Below, piece after piece: positions 31,006 to 43,746 of a DNA stretch of 64,000 nt (the stretch's first letter is position 1; each line of letters opens with the position of its first letter). Below the pieces are notes generated by a model. The model searched no databases, was not told where the DNA came from, and saw nothing but the letters and a program-made list of their open reading frames with translations. The position numbers and the translations under genes were made by a program. This stretch comes from Porphyra umbilicalis (Eukaryota > Rhodophyta > Bangiophyceae > Bangiales > Bangiaceae): assembly GCA_002049455.2 (NCBI GenBank), contig KV919087.1:1-64000 (forward strand). The letters run 5' to 3'.

Positions 31006-34000
31006 TCAACACATCCCCATCGTCTTGACATGCTTGTCGTGCTTGACCTTGGCGAGCTCCTTTGTCATCGGGTCTGCCGCCATCTCGTCCGTTCGACAGT
31101 GCTCGAGGATGACCTTGTCCGTCGTGATCGCATCCCGCACAAAGTGGTAGCGAATGTCGATGTGCTTGGTGCGCTTGTGCTCGACGGGATTCTTGGCGAA
31201 GTCGATGCAGCCGCTGTTGTCGACCTTGATGTTAACCGGCCCAACCAAGGTGTCCGACTGCGTCACGAGCATGGTGACGCGTTGGATGAGCTTGTCGAGC
31301 AAAACAGATTCCTTGCTGGCCTCGCAAAGAGCCATGTACTCCGCCTCCATGGTAGATAGCGCCACCGTCTTCGGCAACTTCGAAGCCCAGCTGACGGCCG
31401 CCCCGCCAAAGATGAACATGAAGCCCGTCGTAGACCGCCGCGTCTCGTAGTCACCTGCCCAGTCGGCATCGCTGAAACCTTGGAGGATGCCCGACGCGGA
31501 CTTGTTGTAGACCAGGCCCTTGTCGACAGACCCCTTGACATATCGGAGGACGCGCTTCACAGCCGCCCAGTGCTCCTTCCCGTAGCGCGACACGAAGCGG
31601 CTTAGCTTGCCGACCGCAAAGGCGAGATCAGGACGCGTCCCGACCATCAGGTACATCAGGCTTCCGACGGCCTCGCGATAAGGAAGAGACTCGTCGCTCT
31701 TCTCCGACTTAGCCAGCTGCAGCCCGACCTCCAACGGAGTCGCGATCGGGTTGCACTCCGCCATACCGAACTTCTCGAGCACTTGTCCCGCGTACTTGCC
31801 CTGCGACAGCTTGAGGGTGCCCAACGTCTTGTCACGGCTGATCTCTAGCCCGAGGATGACCTTGGCCTCGCCCAGGTCCTTCAATTCGAAGCGCTTGCGA
31901 AGCGCCTTCTTGAATTTTGTTAAGCGCCTCCATGCTTGACCCAACCAGAAGAAGATCGTCGACGTACACCAGGACGATGATGATCTCACCGTCATCCATC
32001 TGGAGGTAGAGGCAGGCATCCGGGTCGATGTTGTCAAACCCTTGCGACTTGAGGAAGGCGTCGAGCTTGGCGTACCACATCTTGGGGGCTTGCTTAAGCC
32101 CATACAGCGCTTGGAGAAGACGGCACACCTTGTCCGGATACGCGGGATCGACGTATCCCTCCGGCTGCTCCATGTAGACCTCCTCGTCAAGGTCGCCGTT
32201 CAGGAAGGCCGTCTTGACGTCCATCTGATGCAGCTCCCACCCGTTCGCCGCCGTCATCGCCAGGATGCATCGGATGGTAGTGAACTTGGCCACCGGCGCA
32301 AACGTCTCGTTGAAGTCAAGCCCCTTGATATGCCGATTGCCCATAAAGCACAGGCGCGCCTTGTGCCGCGTCGTGTTGTTCCCGACCTTGTCCAGCTCAT
32401 CCTTGACCTTGTAAACCCACTTGCCCTTGAGCACGCGTCGGCCGACCGGGCGATCTGTCAAACGCCATGTCTTGTTCTTGCGGATAGAGTCCATCATCTG
32501 GACCATTGCGGCCCGCCACTTGGTCGACTCTTGTCCTTGAACTGCTTGCCCATACGTCATGGGAGCCTCGTGAGCAACGAGGCTCACTGGACGCCAGTAC
32601 TCAACCGGCGGCCTCCGCGATCGGCCGCTCCGACGCAGCGTGTCTTAAGATCCGGCAGAACCTTGACTGTCGTCTGCCGATTTGTCCGAACCATCATCTT
32701 GCTGGTCGTCTCCGCCGTCATCTTCAGCGTCGACGTCTTGGTCGTCGCTGCCCGCATCCAAGCCCGTCTCGCCTTCTACGACTTCGTCCACGGGTGAGTC
32801 CTCTGGAACATCTGCAACCTTGCTTGAGTTGTTCTCGGAGAAAACGACGCTTCGCGCCTTGACGACCTTGCCGTCGTCGAGGATGACCTTGTACGCCTTG
32901 CTGCCGTCGGGATAGCCCACGAAAATGCCCTTTGCCGCCTTGTCTCCGAACTTGCCATCGACGTGGCTCTTGTGCAGTACCACCCAGCACGTTGACCCAA
33001 ACACCCGCATGTGGCTTACGTCGGGCTTGTTCCCGGTCTATAGCTCATGAGGCGTCTTGCCTACGGGAAGCGCACGGCTGGTGACGCGGTTCTTGATGTA
33101 GACCGCCGTCTTGATGGCATCCGCCCAAAGATCCTGGTCGACGTCCTTGTGTCGCATCATGGTGCGAGCCATCTCCACGAGAACTCGGTTGAGCCGCTCA
33201 GCAACCCCGTTCTGCTGCGGCGTGTCGGGCACCGTGGTCTGGTGCGTCTTGCCGTTCTCATCGTGAAGTGCCTTGAATGCGGACGACACGTACTCGCCGC
33301 CGTTGTCGGCCCGGAGCACCTTGATCTTGTTGCCGGTGTGCAGCTGTGCCTTGGTCAGCGACTTCTTGTACTCCGCGAGAACATCGCTCTTCTTGTGCAG
33401 GAAGACCACGTCCGTCCAGCGGGAGAAGTCATCGGTGAACGTGCCGAAGTAGAGCGCTCCGCCACGAGAGGGTTCTGACATAGGTCCACCGAGGTCCGAG
33501 TGCACGAGCTGGAGCCGCCTGGTCACACGAACGCCTCTTGCGCTAGGAATAGGCGTCATTGCCGCCTTTCCGTACACGCACGGCTCGCAGATGTCCTTGA
33601 CCACCATGGAAGTGCACTTGAGTCCGTCTACGTCCTTGGTCTTGATCATCCTCTTGACGCCGGCCACTTTCACGTGGCCAAGACGCTCATGCCATAGCTG
33701 CAGACAGGCCACCGCAGCAACATCCGACATAGGGGCCATGTCCAGGTGGTAGAGCCCGTTCTTACGCGTGCCGCACGCAGCAATCTTCTCGTTCATCTTG
33801 ATGATGGACATACCGCGCTTGAACGACACTTCCGCCCCGCGTTCCTCCATCATGCCGACCGACATGAGGTTGAAGCCCATAGTAGGAACATGGAGCACCT
33901 TCTCCAACTTGATCTTGCGCGTCTTGCCTTGCACAATGACGTTGAGGACGACGGTTCCGACGCCAGCCGTGGCCACGGACCCCTTGTCACCCATCGTGAC

Positions 34001-35334
34001 GCTCCGTCCCGAGGTCGTCTTGTAGTCATCGAAGCACGCACGCATCCAGCACATGTGTGCAGACGCCGCAGAGTCGACAAGCCACGACTTGGAAATGTCA
34101 TCGTTGTCTTCCGCGTTGCCAACGAGACAGATGGCGTCGTCGCTGTCGCTACCGTCATCAGCCGCAATCGCGGCCACCTTGTCCTGTCTCTGCTTCTTGG
34201 CCTTGAGCTCTGGGCAATCATGAGCGATGTGCCTAAACTTGTGGCAGTAGTAGCACTCGATCTTGGAAAGGTCACCACGGCGGCCTTGACCTCGATAGTT
34301 GGCGCCGACGAGTGCCATGTCACCAATGCGCTTGATCGCCGGTGACTTGTCCGCCTGACGCCGCTCCTCCTGAAGCAAGCGGCTCTTGACAAAGTCGAGG
34401 CCTAGCTCGTCCTCGCCCTTGGCGTCTAGAGCCACCAGCAGGTTCTCATACTTTGACGTCAGCCCGTTGAGAACGCTCATGGCGACATCCATCTCCGTCA
34501 CCTCGCCGCCCATGGCCTTGAGGCTCTCGCCGAGGTTGCGCACGCGGTTGATATTGCTGATCCCCGAATTTTGTCCTGGGGGACAGAGACAGAGACTGAC
34601 TGTGAATAACAGCATTCTATTGGTCGGAAACGACAGTAAGAAGGCATCGAAGCCAATAGAAAGCCCGCATTCGATGCCAGGACCTTGCATCTAGCAGACC
34701 TCACTGTTTGCTGCCCCTTGATCCGATTTTCTTGGCACGGAGCAAGCTGCCCATGCGAGATCTTGAGATTTTCTACTGTCTCCTTGCCAGAAGTGCAGAA
34801 AAAAAGAGGAGCTGATGTCGATTTCCAGGCTGGATGGGCACATGTAAGCAATCAGGCGCACCAAGTCAGTCCCAGGGGCGTATCTGATTGGTGGAGAGAG
34901 TCGGTCCGCAAGTCAGTCTCTGTCCACCAGGACAAAATTCGGGGATCAGCAATGTAGCCCAGGATGCCCTCGCCGACGTTCATCGCGACGGTGTAGAATT
35001 CGCGTCGCGCCTTCATCTTGTTCATCAAACTCTTGCGCTGGAAGACGCCTTGCAGGGTCGACCACATTTCCGCCGTCGTCTTGCACCCCGACACGTGCTC
35101 GAGCTGCTCAGACCCAAGGGTGAGCCCGATGATGGCGCTCGCCTTCGTGTCTCGACGCTTCCACACCGCCAACTCGCGGGCATCCGCGTCCGTCGGCTTG
35201 CCGTCTTCGTCAAGCATATCGTCCAGGTCGCGCAGCGCCAGGATCATCTTGATCCGCTGGCGCCACTCGTGGAAGTTCGTCTCCGTCAACTTGTCAATCT
35301 TGATGCCGCCCATGCCGGCAGCGCCACCGTCCAT
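31006..35334 (-). pseudogene. Broken copia gag-pol of element B
   Basis: Protein-level match to the gag-pol of element A along the whole length: gag, CCHC knuckle, protease, integrase, reverse transcriptase and RNase H in copia order. Several lesions and a MITE insertion make it non-functional as it stands. Confidence 0.9.
34554..34952. mobile_element. MITE inserted in the gag region of element B
   Basis: The ends TTGCTGATCCCCGAATTTTG (continuing to about 36 bases with one mismatch) are inverted copies. The flanks are TA on the left and TG on the right, close to a TA duplication. The surrounding sequence matches element A's gag on both sides, so this insertion postdates element B. The tip resembles the 5.64-kb MITE. 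399 bp, non-coding. Confidence 0.85.
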
Positions 35335-35484
35335 GATGCCTCCTTGTCGTAGCGCTTCCCGATCTTGCCGAACCTTGCGCCTTGACCGTCACGTCCTTGA
35401 ACCACCTTGCACTCGTCTTCTTCGCACTTGACGCGACCGCCGCGACGCCGTCTGGCACACCTGGCCCTTGTCACAGCTCCGGCT

Positions 35485-35498
35485 CTGGGCACATAACC
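35485..35498 (-). promoter_or_regulatory. Primer-binding site of element B
   Basis: Near-identical to the GGTTATGGGCCCAG site of the other elements, directly next to the 5' LTR. Confidence 0.75.
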
Positions 35499-36036
35499 TG
35501 TTCAAACGCAGTGGGGATAGGGGACCACGGTGAAGTGGTTGAGTGGCTTGAGCTTGTGTCCATGTGTGCGAACGTGCTTTGTTGGTTGTCTCTCCAAAGC
35601 GCCCCTCTTCCCATCAAGGGCACTCCTCAAGTAGTCCAAGTCGGAGCACTCAAGCCCACCACGCAGCCCAAGCAGTTCGCCCGCGCACGCGCCCGCCCAC
35701 ACTCTAAATCAAAACGCTCACCAAATCAAAGCATCAGGGATCAAAGCAAAGCCCACGCAAATCGAACCATCAGAAGCGCAAGAACAAAAAATGTGAAATC
35801 GCAAAAATTTCACTCAAAATCGCACGGGTACAAATGGCGAATGCACCAGCGGTCATCAAAGCGCGAGGAAGTCGCATGGGTAGCCTAGTGGGAAGTAGGC
35901 ACCCACTCTCATTAGGCGTGACCTTCGGGTCGCGTCCGGGAGTCGGGGGTTCGAACCCTGTCAATACCTGATTTCTTGAATTTTACTTTTTTACAGCAGG
36001 AGGGCTTACAGCGGCGTTGAGCATGACGTTTCAAAA
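35499..36036 (-). repeat. 5' LTR of element B
   Basis: 538 bp partner of 30296-30840. It carries the second tRNA-like block at 35879-35968. Confidence 0.9.
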
Positions 36037-38629
36037 CCTTCGAACCGGACAAGCTTCGCCGTGCAGAGAACGCCACCGAAAGGGGCCTCTTTCGCGGGGC
36101 GGAGTTTCGAAGGGGAGAGGTGCCTCGGCCCTACCGACCAGGTTCGGCCAGCTCGTTCCTTGCGACGGTAGTGGTCGGGGTCAGTCACCTTTGAGTGCGT
36201 GCGCCAGTAACTGCCACGAGAGTCCTGTCTCGGGGGGCATCACCAGAGGTGAAGCCCGCGCTCCCTGGGGCAGGATGAAGCTCTCAATAGCCAACGGGGC
36301 GGACGACTGGTCGCGGAGCTTGTGACGTTGGCGTGTGGGGTGCCTGGAGGTATGTTGCTGACTCGCGTTGGATCTGGTAACGACTGGCGGGGGGGGGCGA
36401 CGAGGCGGCGTGGGGGGACGACGAGGCGGCAAGCGGGGGTGACGGCGGCGGGAGGCGGGGGGGGGCAACGATGCGGCGCTGGAAGCTGCGGCGACGGCGA
36501 TGTTGAAGACCGGGAGGGGGGGTGGTAGCTGATGAGGCGGCGCGAGGGGGCGATGAGGCGGCGGTTGGAGGCGGTGCCCCTGGTGTCGTCACTGCGGGCA
36601 TGCGATGGAGCCGCCCAAGGCGCTGCGGACGCTGGCATTTACTCCGGGCGGCACCGGCCGCGGCGGCGACCTGGTCGCCGCCGCCATCACAACATTTTTA
36701 CTTCCTGCAGACTCCTCGACGGGAGCGGCGCCGACCCCGCGCACGCCGTGTCGTTGGCAGTGCAGCTCGGTCTTGCTGTCGGCGTGACAGGCGTCGGCGT
36801 TGGCGACTACCTGGCCGCCTGCTCACCCCGCCGCCTGCTCACCGACCCATCGAAGGCGCGGGCGGCGCAAGCGAGCAACGACCAGACCGTGGTGTTTTTG
36901 ACGGTCGTCAAAGGGGCGCGGCAGGCGTCTTTGGAGAGGGTGATGGTCCCCCGCACCGCCGCGCCCGCGGTGCAGGCGCCGGTGGCACCGGCGCCGCCCG
37001 CGACCTCGGGTGTCGGGGTGGACGGACACCCGGGGGTCGCCTGTTTCGTCGCCTCAGCGGCAGCCGTCGTCAATCTGCGCGGGTGCGGGGGCATCGCCGT
37101 CGCCCGCGTGATGAGGCCGCGAAGATGATCTTCCGATGCCATCTCTCGTCATCGCGGCAGTGTTTTCGACATCTACGGCTTGTAAATTGCGTCCACAGCT
37201 CCCGACCTCATCTGAATACGCCATCCGACGACATCAGCATTTCGTTCACGATTTGGCTTTCTTCGTCTCAAAACTCCCTTCCGTCTACGTTTTCCTTTTT
37301 TTCCTGTGTCGCAGTATCTGTAGAAGTTCGGAAACGGTGGAGGTTGTGCCGTTGAAGTCGTGCGGTTTGCTGTGTCGATCGGACCAGGCATGCGCGTCTC
37401 AACCATTGCTGTGGGGGGAAGCCTGCAACGGTGTCCAGTTGGGGGTTCCTGCATCGGCGACTGGGGGTCTGAGGAGGCGATTTTCGTGGTTGCCCCGGCC
37501 GCTCCTGAACAACGCTGTTTCACCCCCCGTCGCCCATGCACACAGCTGCGCGTCCGCCCGCCGCCCCTGTGCACTGCTGCCGCGTTGTGTCCGCGCCCCA
37601 TCTGCTGGTTTCAGCGCCTGCTGCCATGGTGTGGCGCCAGTACGCGCAGTTCTGGTGTCCGTGGTGGGTTAGTGGTGGCGCGACGGACGCACACCCCCGC
37701 CCCCAGCTTTGCAGCCCGCGGGCACCTAGCTCCCTTTGTGGGCGGCACCGCCGCTGGACGCCCTGACCACGGCCAAGGACGGGTAGTCAGGGCCGTCCCG
37801 CTCTGTGAGAGGGTATCCGTCGCCGTCTGGGGCAGCAGTGCGACCCCGTCTCTCTGAATCTGATACCGTGTGCAGACAGGGAAACACCGTTCCCCCCCAC
37901 CTATTGGCAGACACAGACATTCGTGGTCCGCACGGCGGTCGGCGCTTGTGACTATTTTGGGCCTGCACGCCAGTGTGGGTCAGCAGCAGTGGGACTCGCT
38001 GTGCTGGGATCAATGGTGGTTACGCCACGGTGGCCGGCACCCTTCCTGCCATTCCCGGTCGCTGGACTCACAGCCTCTAACGACGGCTGCGGCACAGTGG
38101 CAGGCGCCCTCCACTGCCAGTCCCTGTCGCTGGGTGCGTCGCCACCAATCGCGGCTGCTGTACAGCTGCAGGCGCCCCTCCCTACCATTCTCTGCCGCTC
38201 GCCGCACTGCCATTCACAGCAGGTGCTGATCAGCAGCCGGCGCCCCCCCCTATCCAGTCTCAGTCAGCGGCCGCCACCAACTGCGGCTGCAGCATGGTGG
38301 TCGGGACCTTCTCATGCCAGTCCCAGCCCCCGGTCGTTCCGTCACAAGCGGTGACTCCATCACGGCGGCCGGCGCTCTCTGCTGTCAACCTCTGGCGCCG
38401 GCCGCGCTGCCACCCCTGTCCGCCGCCACAAGCACTCATTGCAGCGGCGGTACAGACGAACTCTGTGGGCCTCCGCTTTCCGTGACACAACCCCACTACC
38501 ACCAAGACTCCACGCTGGGGAGTTACGGGGGGGCGGGGGCTGCGGTGGCTGGTTGAGCAGCTCTGACGGGATGAGGGGAGCTGTTTCTTATGTTCTTTGT
38601 GAGAAAGGGCATTCAAAGGCAACTCTCTA
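36037..38629. other. stretch without an assigned gene
   Basis: A plus-strand frame at 36532-37128 (198 codons) has a protein-like middle (AVQLGLAVGVTGVGVGDYLA and DQTVVFLTVVKGARQ), and a second frame starts MEPPKALRTLAFTPGGTGRG nearby. No family is recognised, and a frame-split host gene is possible. 36,390-36,530 is a G-rich low-complexity run. 37.1-38.6 kb has only short overlapping frames. Confidence 0.35.
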
Positions 38630-41600
38630 TTACCTTCTGTCGCTATGTACAATTGTCCCCACCACATCCACATGCAACCTACGATACCACTCTGGCCATT
38701 TGTGAGCTGCCCCAAACGCCTTGCTGTCCCTGTGTATGGCAACCGCATTCGAAACGGCTTGCTGGTACACAGTGAACGTGATGAACTGGTCCTGCTTCAT
38801 CTGCCGCAGGTGGTGCTGCTGCCGCCTAGAGAGGGCGTTGCGCTCCTCGCAAGATGACGTGTTGATGGCGTCCATGGACGCATAGGAGTTAGGGCTCAGC
38901 GCCGCCGAGCAGTCGGTGTGGTTCTCGCCCCAGTGGAACCTGTTACACTTGGGCGCGACCCGCCGCGCGATCCACGGCAGCCGCACGAGCGCCGACTTCA
39001 GGGTTGCGCACGCGAAGTCGTAGATAATCGTCAACGGCATCCGGACAAACAGCTGCGCGACAAACTCCAACGGCATCCGCTGGCTCTCCGCGCCCGTCAG
39101 CACAATAACGCCGAGGCACTTGGGGTGGGAGCACGTGCAGAAGGCGCCGACCGTGCCGCCCGTGTGCGTCTTCTCGGTCCCCATCAAATGGTTGCAGTCG
39201 GGCAGGTCCGTGTTGGCCGTCGCCGCGCCCGAGAAGCAGGGCATTGGCCGCAGCGCGGGCAAGCCGGGCGCCCAAATACCCGTCCGGAGGTAGTCGTCCC
39301 ACTGGTCCGTGTGCTCACTGTACACGGACCGGTAGGACGCGACAGTCGCCGGCGGCAGCAGCCACCCACTGCTGTACGCCTTGTGGGAGAACGTTTGTAG
39401 CGGATGCGCCGCCGCCATCTCATACCGCAACGCCTCCACCGCGGCACTGTCCAGCGCCATGACGCCGCTCTCGTCGCCGACCCACTTGTCGTACTCCACC
39501 ACCCGGCGCTTGAGCGTCATAAGCACCGCCGCCAGCAGCTTGCGCGTATCGGGGTCGGCCTCAAGCCCGGGCCCAAGACACGCGACGGCGCCGCGCAACA
39601 GGCGCTGCTCCTTGACCTCGGGCAACCTCAACACCGTTGCGAGTGCGGCGACGGAAAAGTTGTTGGCGAGCAGCACGCCCAGCACGGCGTCCACCGCCAC
39701 CCACGACCCCTGCGGCGCCCACACAAAGACCGGGTCGACCGTCACCGCGCGCACAAACTCCAAGACCTTGAGCATCGACGCTGCCATTCCCAGCACATGC
39801 GGCAAAAATGGCAAGCTCATCACGAGCCGCTGCTCCTCGCCGGTGACGCCACCCCTTCGTGCCCAACGCCGGCTCTTCCAGCGCCTCGCCGTAGCTTAGC
39901 AGCGTCGCGCCCTTGTCCCACTCGACAGGGGCGTGGATCTTGACGGGAGGCGGAATGTCGAAGCCGTCGTCGTCACTTGCGAAGACGTCGCCGTCGCTCG
40001 TGGTGTCACTTGAAGAGTACAGGGTCGTCTCGGTCGACCCTATCGCCGCCCGCCGCGCCCGCTTTCGGCCGCGCTCGGCGTCGGCATCGTACAACTCGGC
40101 GTCGTCGCTGACGTCGCCGTCGCCTCCGCCGCCCCCGACAATTGGCGCCACCGAACCCGGCCCGCCAGTCGCAGCGGGCGGCGTCGCGTCCACGACGAGC
40201 TCGTTGATGCGAGCCATGAGCGCGGCGGGTACTCGACGGCGGAGGTCGTACGACGCGTCGAGGATCGTCAACGCCAACGACCTGGTGGCGCGGCGCACGT
40301 CAAAAACTCCCCGAAGCAGCGCAACAAGCTCCATCGAAGCGCCGCCGTCCACAATGGGATCCCACCCCCTCTCTTTGCTCCGACCGTCAAGGTGGGGGCG
40401 GGACCCCGAAAATGTTTGCTCCACGCCGTCAACGGCCAGATTGCCCAAGAGAAGCGTCACCGCCATGACGTGGCCTCGCATCGCTGTCACCGTTGTTATA
40501 GCCTTGCTGCTCGAGGCGACCGACTTACGTTCCCGCTTAGACGACAGCACCCGTCCGAGCGCCTTGGCCACCCACTCGTTGGCGATCAAGCACGCCACCC
40601 GCGACGCGCGGGGGACGACGTGGATGTGTAGGACGCTCGGAAGAAGGCCACCTTGATCTTGACCCGGTAGCCCAGCTGCAAGCCGTCGAAGGAGACGACG
40701 GCGTAGCTGCCGTCGGGCCGCCGACACGTAGCGCACGACACTGTGTCGTAGGGGGGGCCCTTGATGACAAACGCCAAGTAAAGCAGCAGCGCTTTGCGCA
40801 ACGTCGTCACCGACCGCATGTGCTTGTTTGACTGCGGGTACTTGCAGCCCGTGTGGAGCTCCGTAAACGCCTCCCGCAAGTAGGCAGTGGCGTGCGACGA
40901 AGTGCCGTTGCGGGCAAGGTTGACGGCGACCTCAAATAAAAACGCCTCGGAGTACACGGTGTAGCACGAGTGGAAGATCACGCCGCGCTCCGCACCGTCC
41001 GGCAGCACGCGCAATAGGCACTTGTGGCACCGCCACGTCTCCACCGTGGCTGGCACGACCCCGTCCTCGAACTCGACCTTGGCGTTTTTCACCACAAAGG
41101 GCGACTTGGGGGAGCGGCCGACGCGGCAAAACGGGCACTGCTGGCCGGCAAGGTAGTGTATCTTGTGCTCCTTGTGGCGGCGCGCGCGAATCAGGTGCGC
41201 GCGCTCACGCTGCGCGACGCGGCGAGGCACGAGGTGTCGGCTCTTGGCCGACCGTGACTTCCACTTAAACCGATTAACCGGCATCACCGGTGACGAGCTG
41301 CTTGGCAGATGGGATGGCAGCTCGGCAGCGCCGGCCGCCTCAAGGTCGCGGCCGTCCGCAGCGGCGCGCGCAACATCCAGCAGCCGCGCCTCGTCCTTGC
41401 CGTCTTCATCCACATCCGAGTCCGAGCTGTCCTCTCCAAGCCCGTCCGCGTGCGCCTTGCTTGTCGCAACTGCGATGCTGGCATGGCTGCAGGTCATGTC
41501 GCCCGTCCTGCAGGAGTGGCAGACCCACGCCGCGCCGCGCGACTGGCGCACGGCCGAGAAGGGCCAGCTGGTGTAGCCGTTGCGCACGACGCAAACCTTG

Positions 41601-42550
41601 TCCCCATACAGGACCCCCACACCAGCGCGCAACCGTTCGACTTTGATCGCCGCGTTGAGCACGTCGAAGAGGGTTTTCAAGTCGACACCCATGGTCTGCC
41701 GTACCTCCTCGAGGGCACCGACCATGGGGATGCGCAGGGAACAGCCATCCGCTCCGAGGCACTGCTCCTCCTCGCTACAAGCGCACCGTACGACGCCGCC
41801 GTCGAGCCACGCGGTCGCCACCACCACCTGGTGTTGCCCCTCATCGTTGCGCGACCCGCTGCTGCCAAACCGCAGCACGACGCCAACAGCTCCACTCGGG
41901 GCAAGGCCCCACGCCCGACCCCGCAGCGCCTTGTAGGTAATCTTGGCGCGCATGCGCCACATGTTTCGCAGCGCCGCCATCGCCCGCAGTGTGTCGTCGC
42001 TCGAGTCAAACCTCTGCTTGAGGCTTGCGTAGGCCATCGTACAAAACAGCACCTCCAGCTCCTTGCCGAGCGACTCTCGCAAGCGAAGCCCAGATCCACG
42101 CTCCCGACCAGGGCCCTCCTCTTTCCAGCCAGCCGCAGCTCGGGGAGCGGTGGGGGGAGCAAACCCGCTGGAGTGCGGCGGCTGGGCGACATTGGCCGCC
42201 AGGATGGCGTCGGCGCTCAAATACTCCATTGTGTTGCCGTCAAATAGGTACGTGGTTGGCGCAGGAGCCGGTATTGCTGCCGCGGACGGGTTCAAGAGCA
42301 CTGCGAGGTCTGGAAACAGCGCCGCCGCCGACACTTGCTCAAAAGGGGCGCCTGAGGCTTCATTGTCCACCGAGGGGCCCCCTTCGACAGGCTGGGACAA
42401 ATCAGGCGCCGACGGCGAGCGCCCAGAGGCCGCAGCGACCCCCGTCGTGCAGCAAGCAGCCAGGAGAAAAAGCACCAAGGGAGGGAGGCCAGCGCTCCCG
42501 CACGCTACCACAGCCATAGCAACACGAACTGTCACCGGGTACCCCCCCAT
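38630..42550 (-). pseudogene. KDZ-superfamily-like DNA transposase with SWIM-type and Cys-cluster zinc motifs, two frame jumps
   Basis: Read leftwards from the ATG at 42550. A hydrophobic leader (MAVVACGSAGLPPLVLFLLA from 42517) is odd for a transposase. A SWIM-like zinc region follows (CACSEEEQC; WVCHSCRTGDMTCSH, about residue 340), then Cys pairs CPFC (about 470) and CHKC (about 507). The catalytic-type core comes next: SFDGLQLGYR (about 622, near 40.68 kb), a GAFCTCSHPKC cluster, IIYDFACATLKSAL (about 39.01 kb), FHWGENHTDCSAAL and SSCEERNALSRRQ (about 38.84 kb). Asp, Asp and Glu in these contexts suit the D-D-E of Kyakuja/Dileera/Zisupton elements. The register changes near 40.65 kb and near 39.86 kb, each by one base inside clear homology, so the copy is probably dead unless these are sequencing errors. 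No terminal inverted repeats were found. Confidence 0.6.
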
Positions 42551-42699
42551 TGTGTAAGGCACGTACTGACAAAAGGCAGCCACGCAGGCGGCAGACGGAA
42601 AGGATGGCGTCGCCGCGGGGGCGGCAGCGGCGGCGAGGCGGGGCAGGGTAGCGGGGGGGGGACTAAGGGCACACCACAACGACCAGAGGGCGCCACGGG

Positions 42700-43290
42700 T
42701 GCCGGATGACAGCCGCGAAGACGAGCAGCGGTGGCGCGGCGGCAGCGGCCGCCGTTCCGCCGCAGTGGTCGCGTGCAGCGGCTGCCGCCGCACGCGCGGC
42801 AGCGGCCGTGACGAGGGGCAGCGGCGCGGGGGGAGCACAAGGACGAACAAGGCACCGCCGCCTGCAGCGGGCGCCGGCCGGGCGGATAAGCGGAGGTGGC
42901 GCCGCGGCAGCAGCCGCTGCTGCGCGGCGGGCGGCGCCCGCGGCGGCAGCCAACGCACGCGCGGCAGTGGCGGCGAAAGGGGGCGGGGGGGCGGGGGGAG
43001 CGCGAAGAAGAACAAGGCCCGCCACGGGCGCCAGGCCTCAGCCGGACTGGCGAGCAGCGGTGGCGCCGCGGCGGCGGCCGCCGCTCCGCCGCGGGGTGCG
43101 CCCGCAGCGGCTCCCGCCGCACGTGTCGCAGCGGCGGCCAGGGGCGGCAGTGCGCGGAAAGGGGCGCCACGAGCGTGCCAAGATGAACAGGGCGGTACCA
43201 CCGGCACCCGGTGCCAAGCGGGAGGGCGAGCAGCGGTGGCGCCGCGGCAGCGGCCGCCGAACCGCCGCAGGTGGTGGCCGTGGCGACGAC
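42700..43290. repeat. About four tandem copies of a 150-170 bp GC-rich unit
   Basis: Each unit contains gagcagcggtggcgccgcgg or a close variant, then runs through gccgccg and cgcggcag blocks. Units begin near 42.72, 42.88, 43.05 and 43.22 kb. They lie upstream of the KDZ-like frame and keep it open further upstream, which probably has no coding meaning. Confidence 0.6.
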
Positions 43291-43746
43291 GTGGGGGGGC
43301 GGTGGTGTGGTAGAAGCGGCGGCTATGGTGGTAGACGCGGCAGAGGGACAACAGGATGGGGGAGAGGAGGGGGAGAGGGAAGCTCGGCGGCCGGCGGTGG
43401 CGACGAGGGGGCGTGCGCGGCGTGACGCGGGGGCCAGCAGCGCGACGCGGCACGACGATGGTGGTGATCACCGGTCAGATCGAATGTGGCAGCGACCACT
43501 CTTCCTGGCTCCGCAGCAGCACCTGATTTCTGGTTGTACGGCGGAACTGCTCCGGAACATCGAATATTCACAATTGGGCGGCCCTTACACACGGCCCTCA
43601 GCAGATGGGCATTGATTGGCTAGAATCCGTCCACGTTCTTCACACGAGACAGGCGATTCCAACGTGGATTGCGAGTTATTATAGCCTCCTTGAATGGCCT
43701 TTGCTGGGGGGCGATGCGGATCTCTTCAACCCCTTCTGGACGTTGG

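Larger units (their letters stand above)
30296..36036 (-). mobile_element. Ty1/copia LTR retrotransposon B, broken, carrying a MITE
   Basis: LTRs at 30296-30840 and 35499-36036 (545 and 538 bp, about 10 substitutions and one 7-bp indel by eye, near 98% identity). A 5-bp target duplication, ccttc, is present at 30291-30295 and 36037-36041. The interior encodes the same gag-pol as element A, including the DSA-type protease motif and YVDD. It is broken by roughly four lesions, plus a 399-bp MITE inserted in gag. Older than element A. Confidence 0.92.

Noticed and set aside
36532-37128. SpoVS/Alba-like small protein
   Set aside because: Only a loose hydrophobic pattern; no motif specific enough to name.
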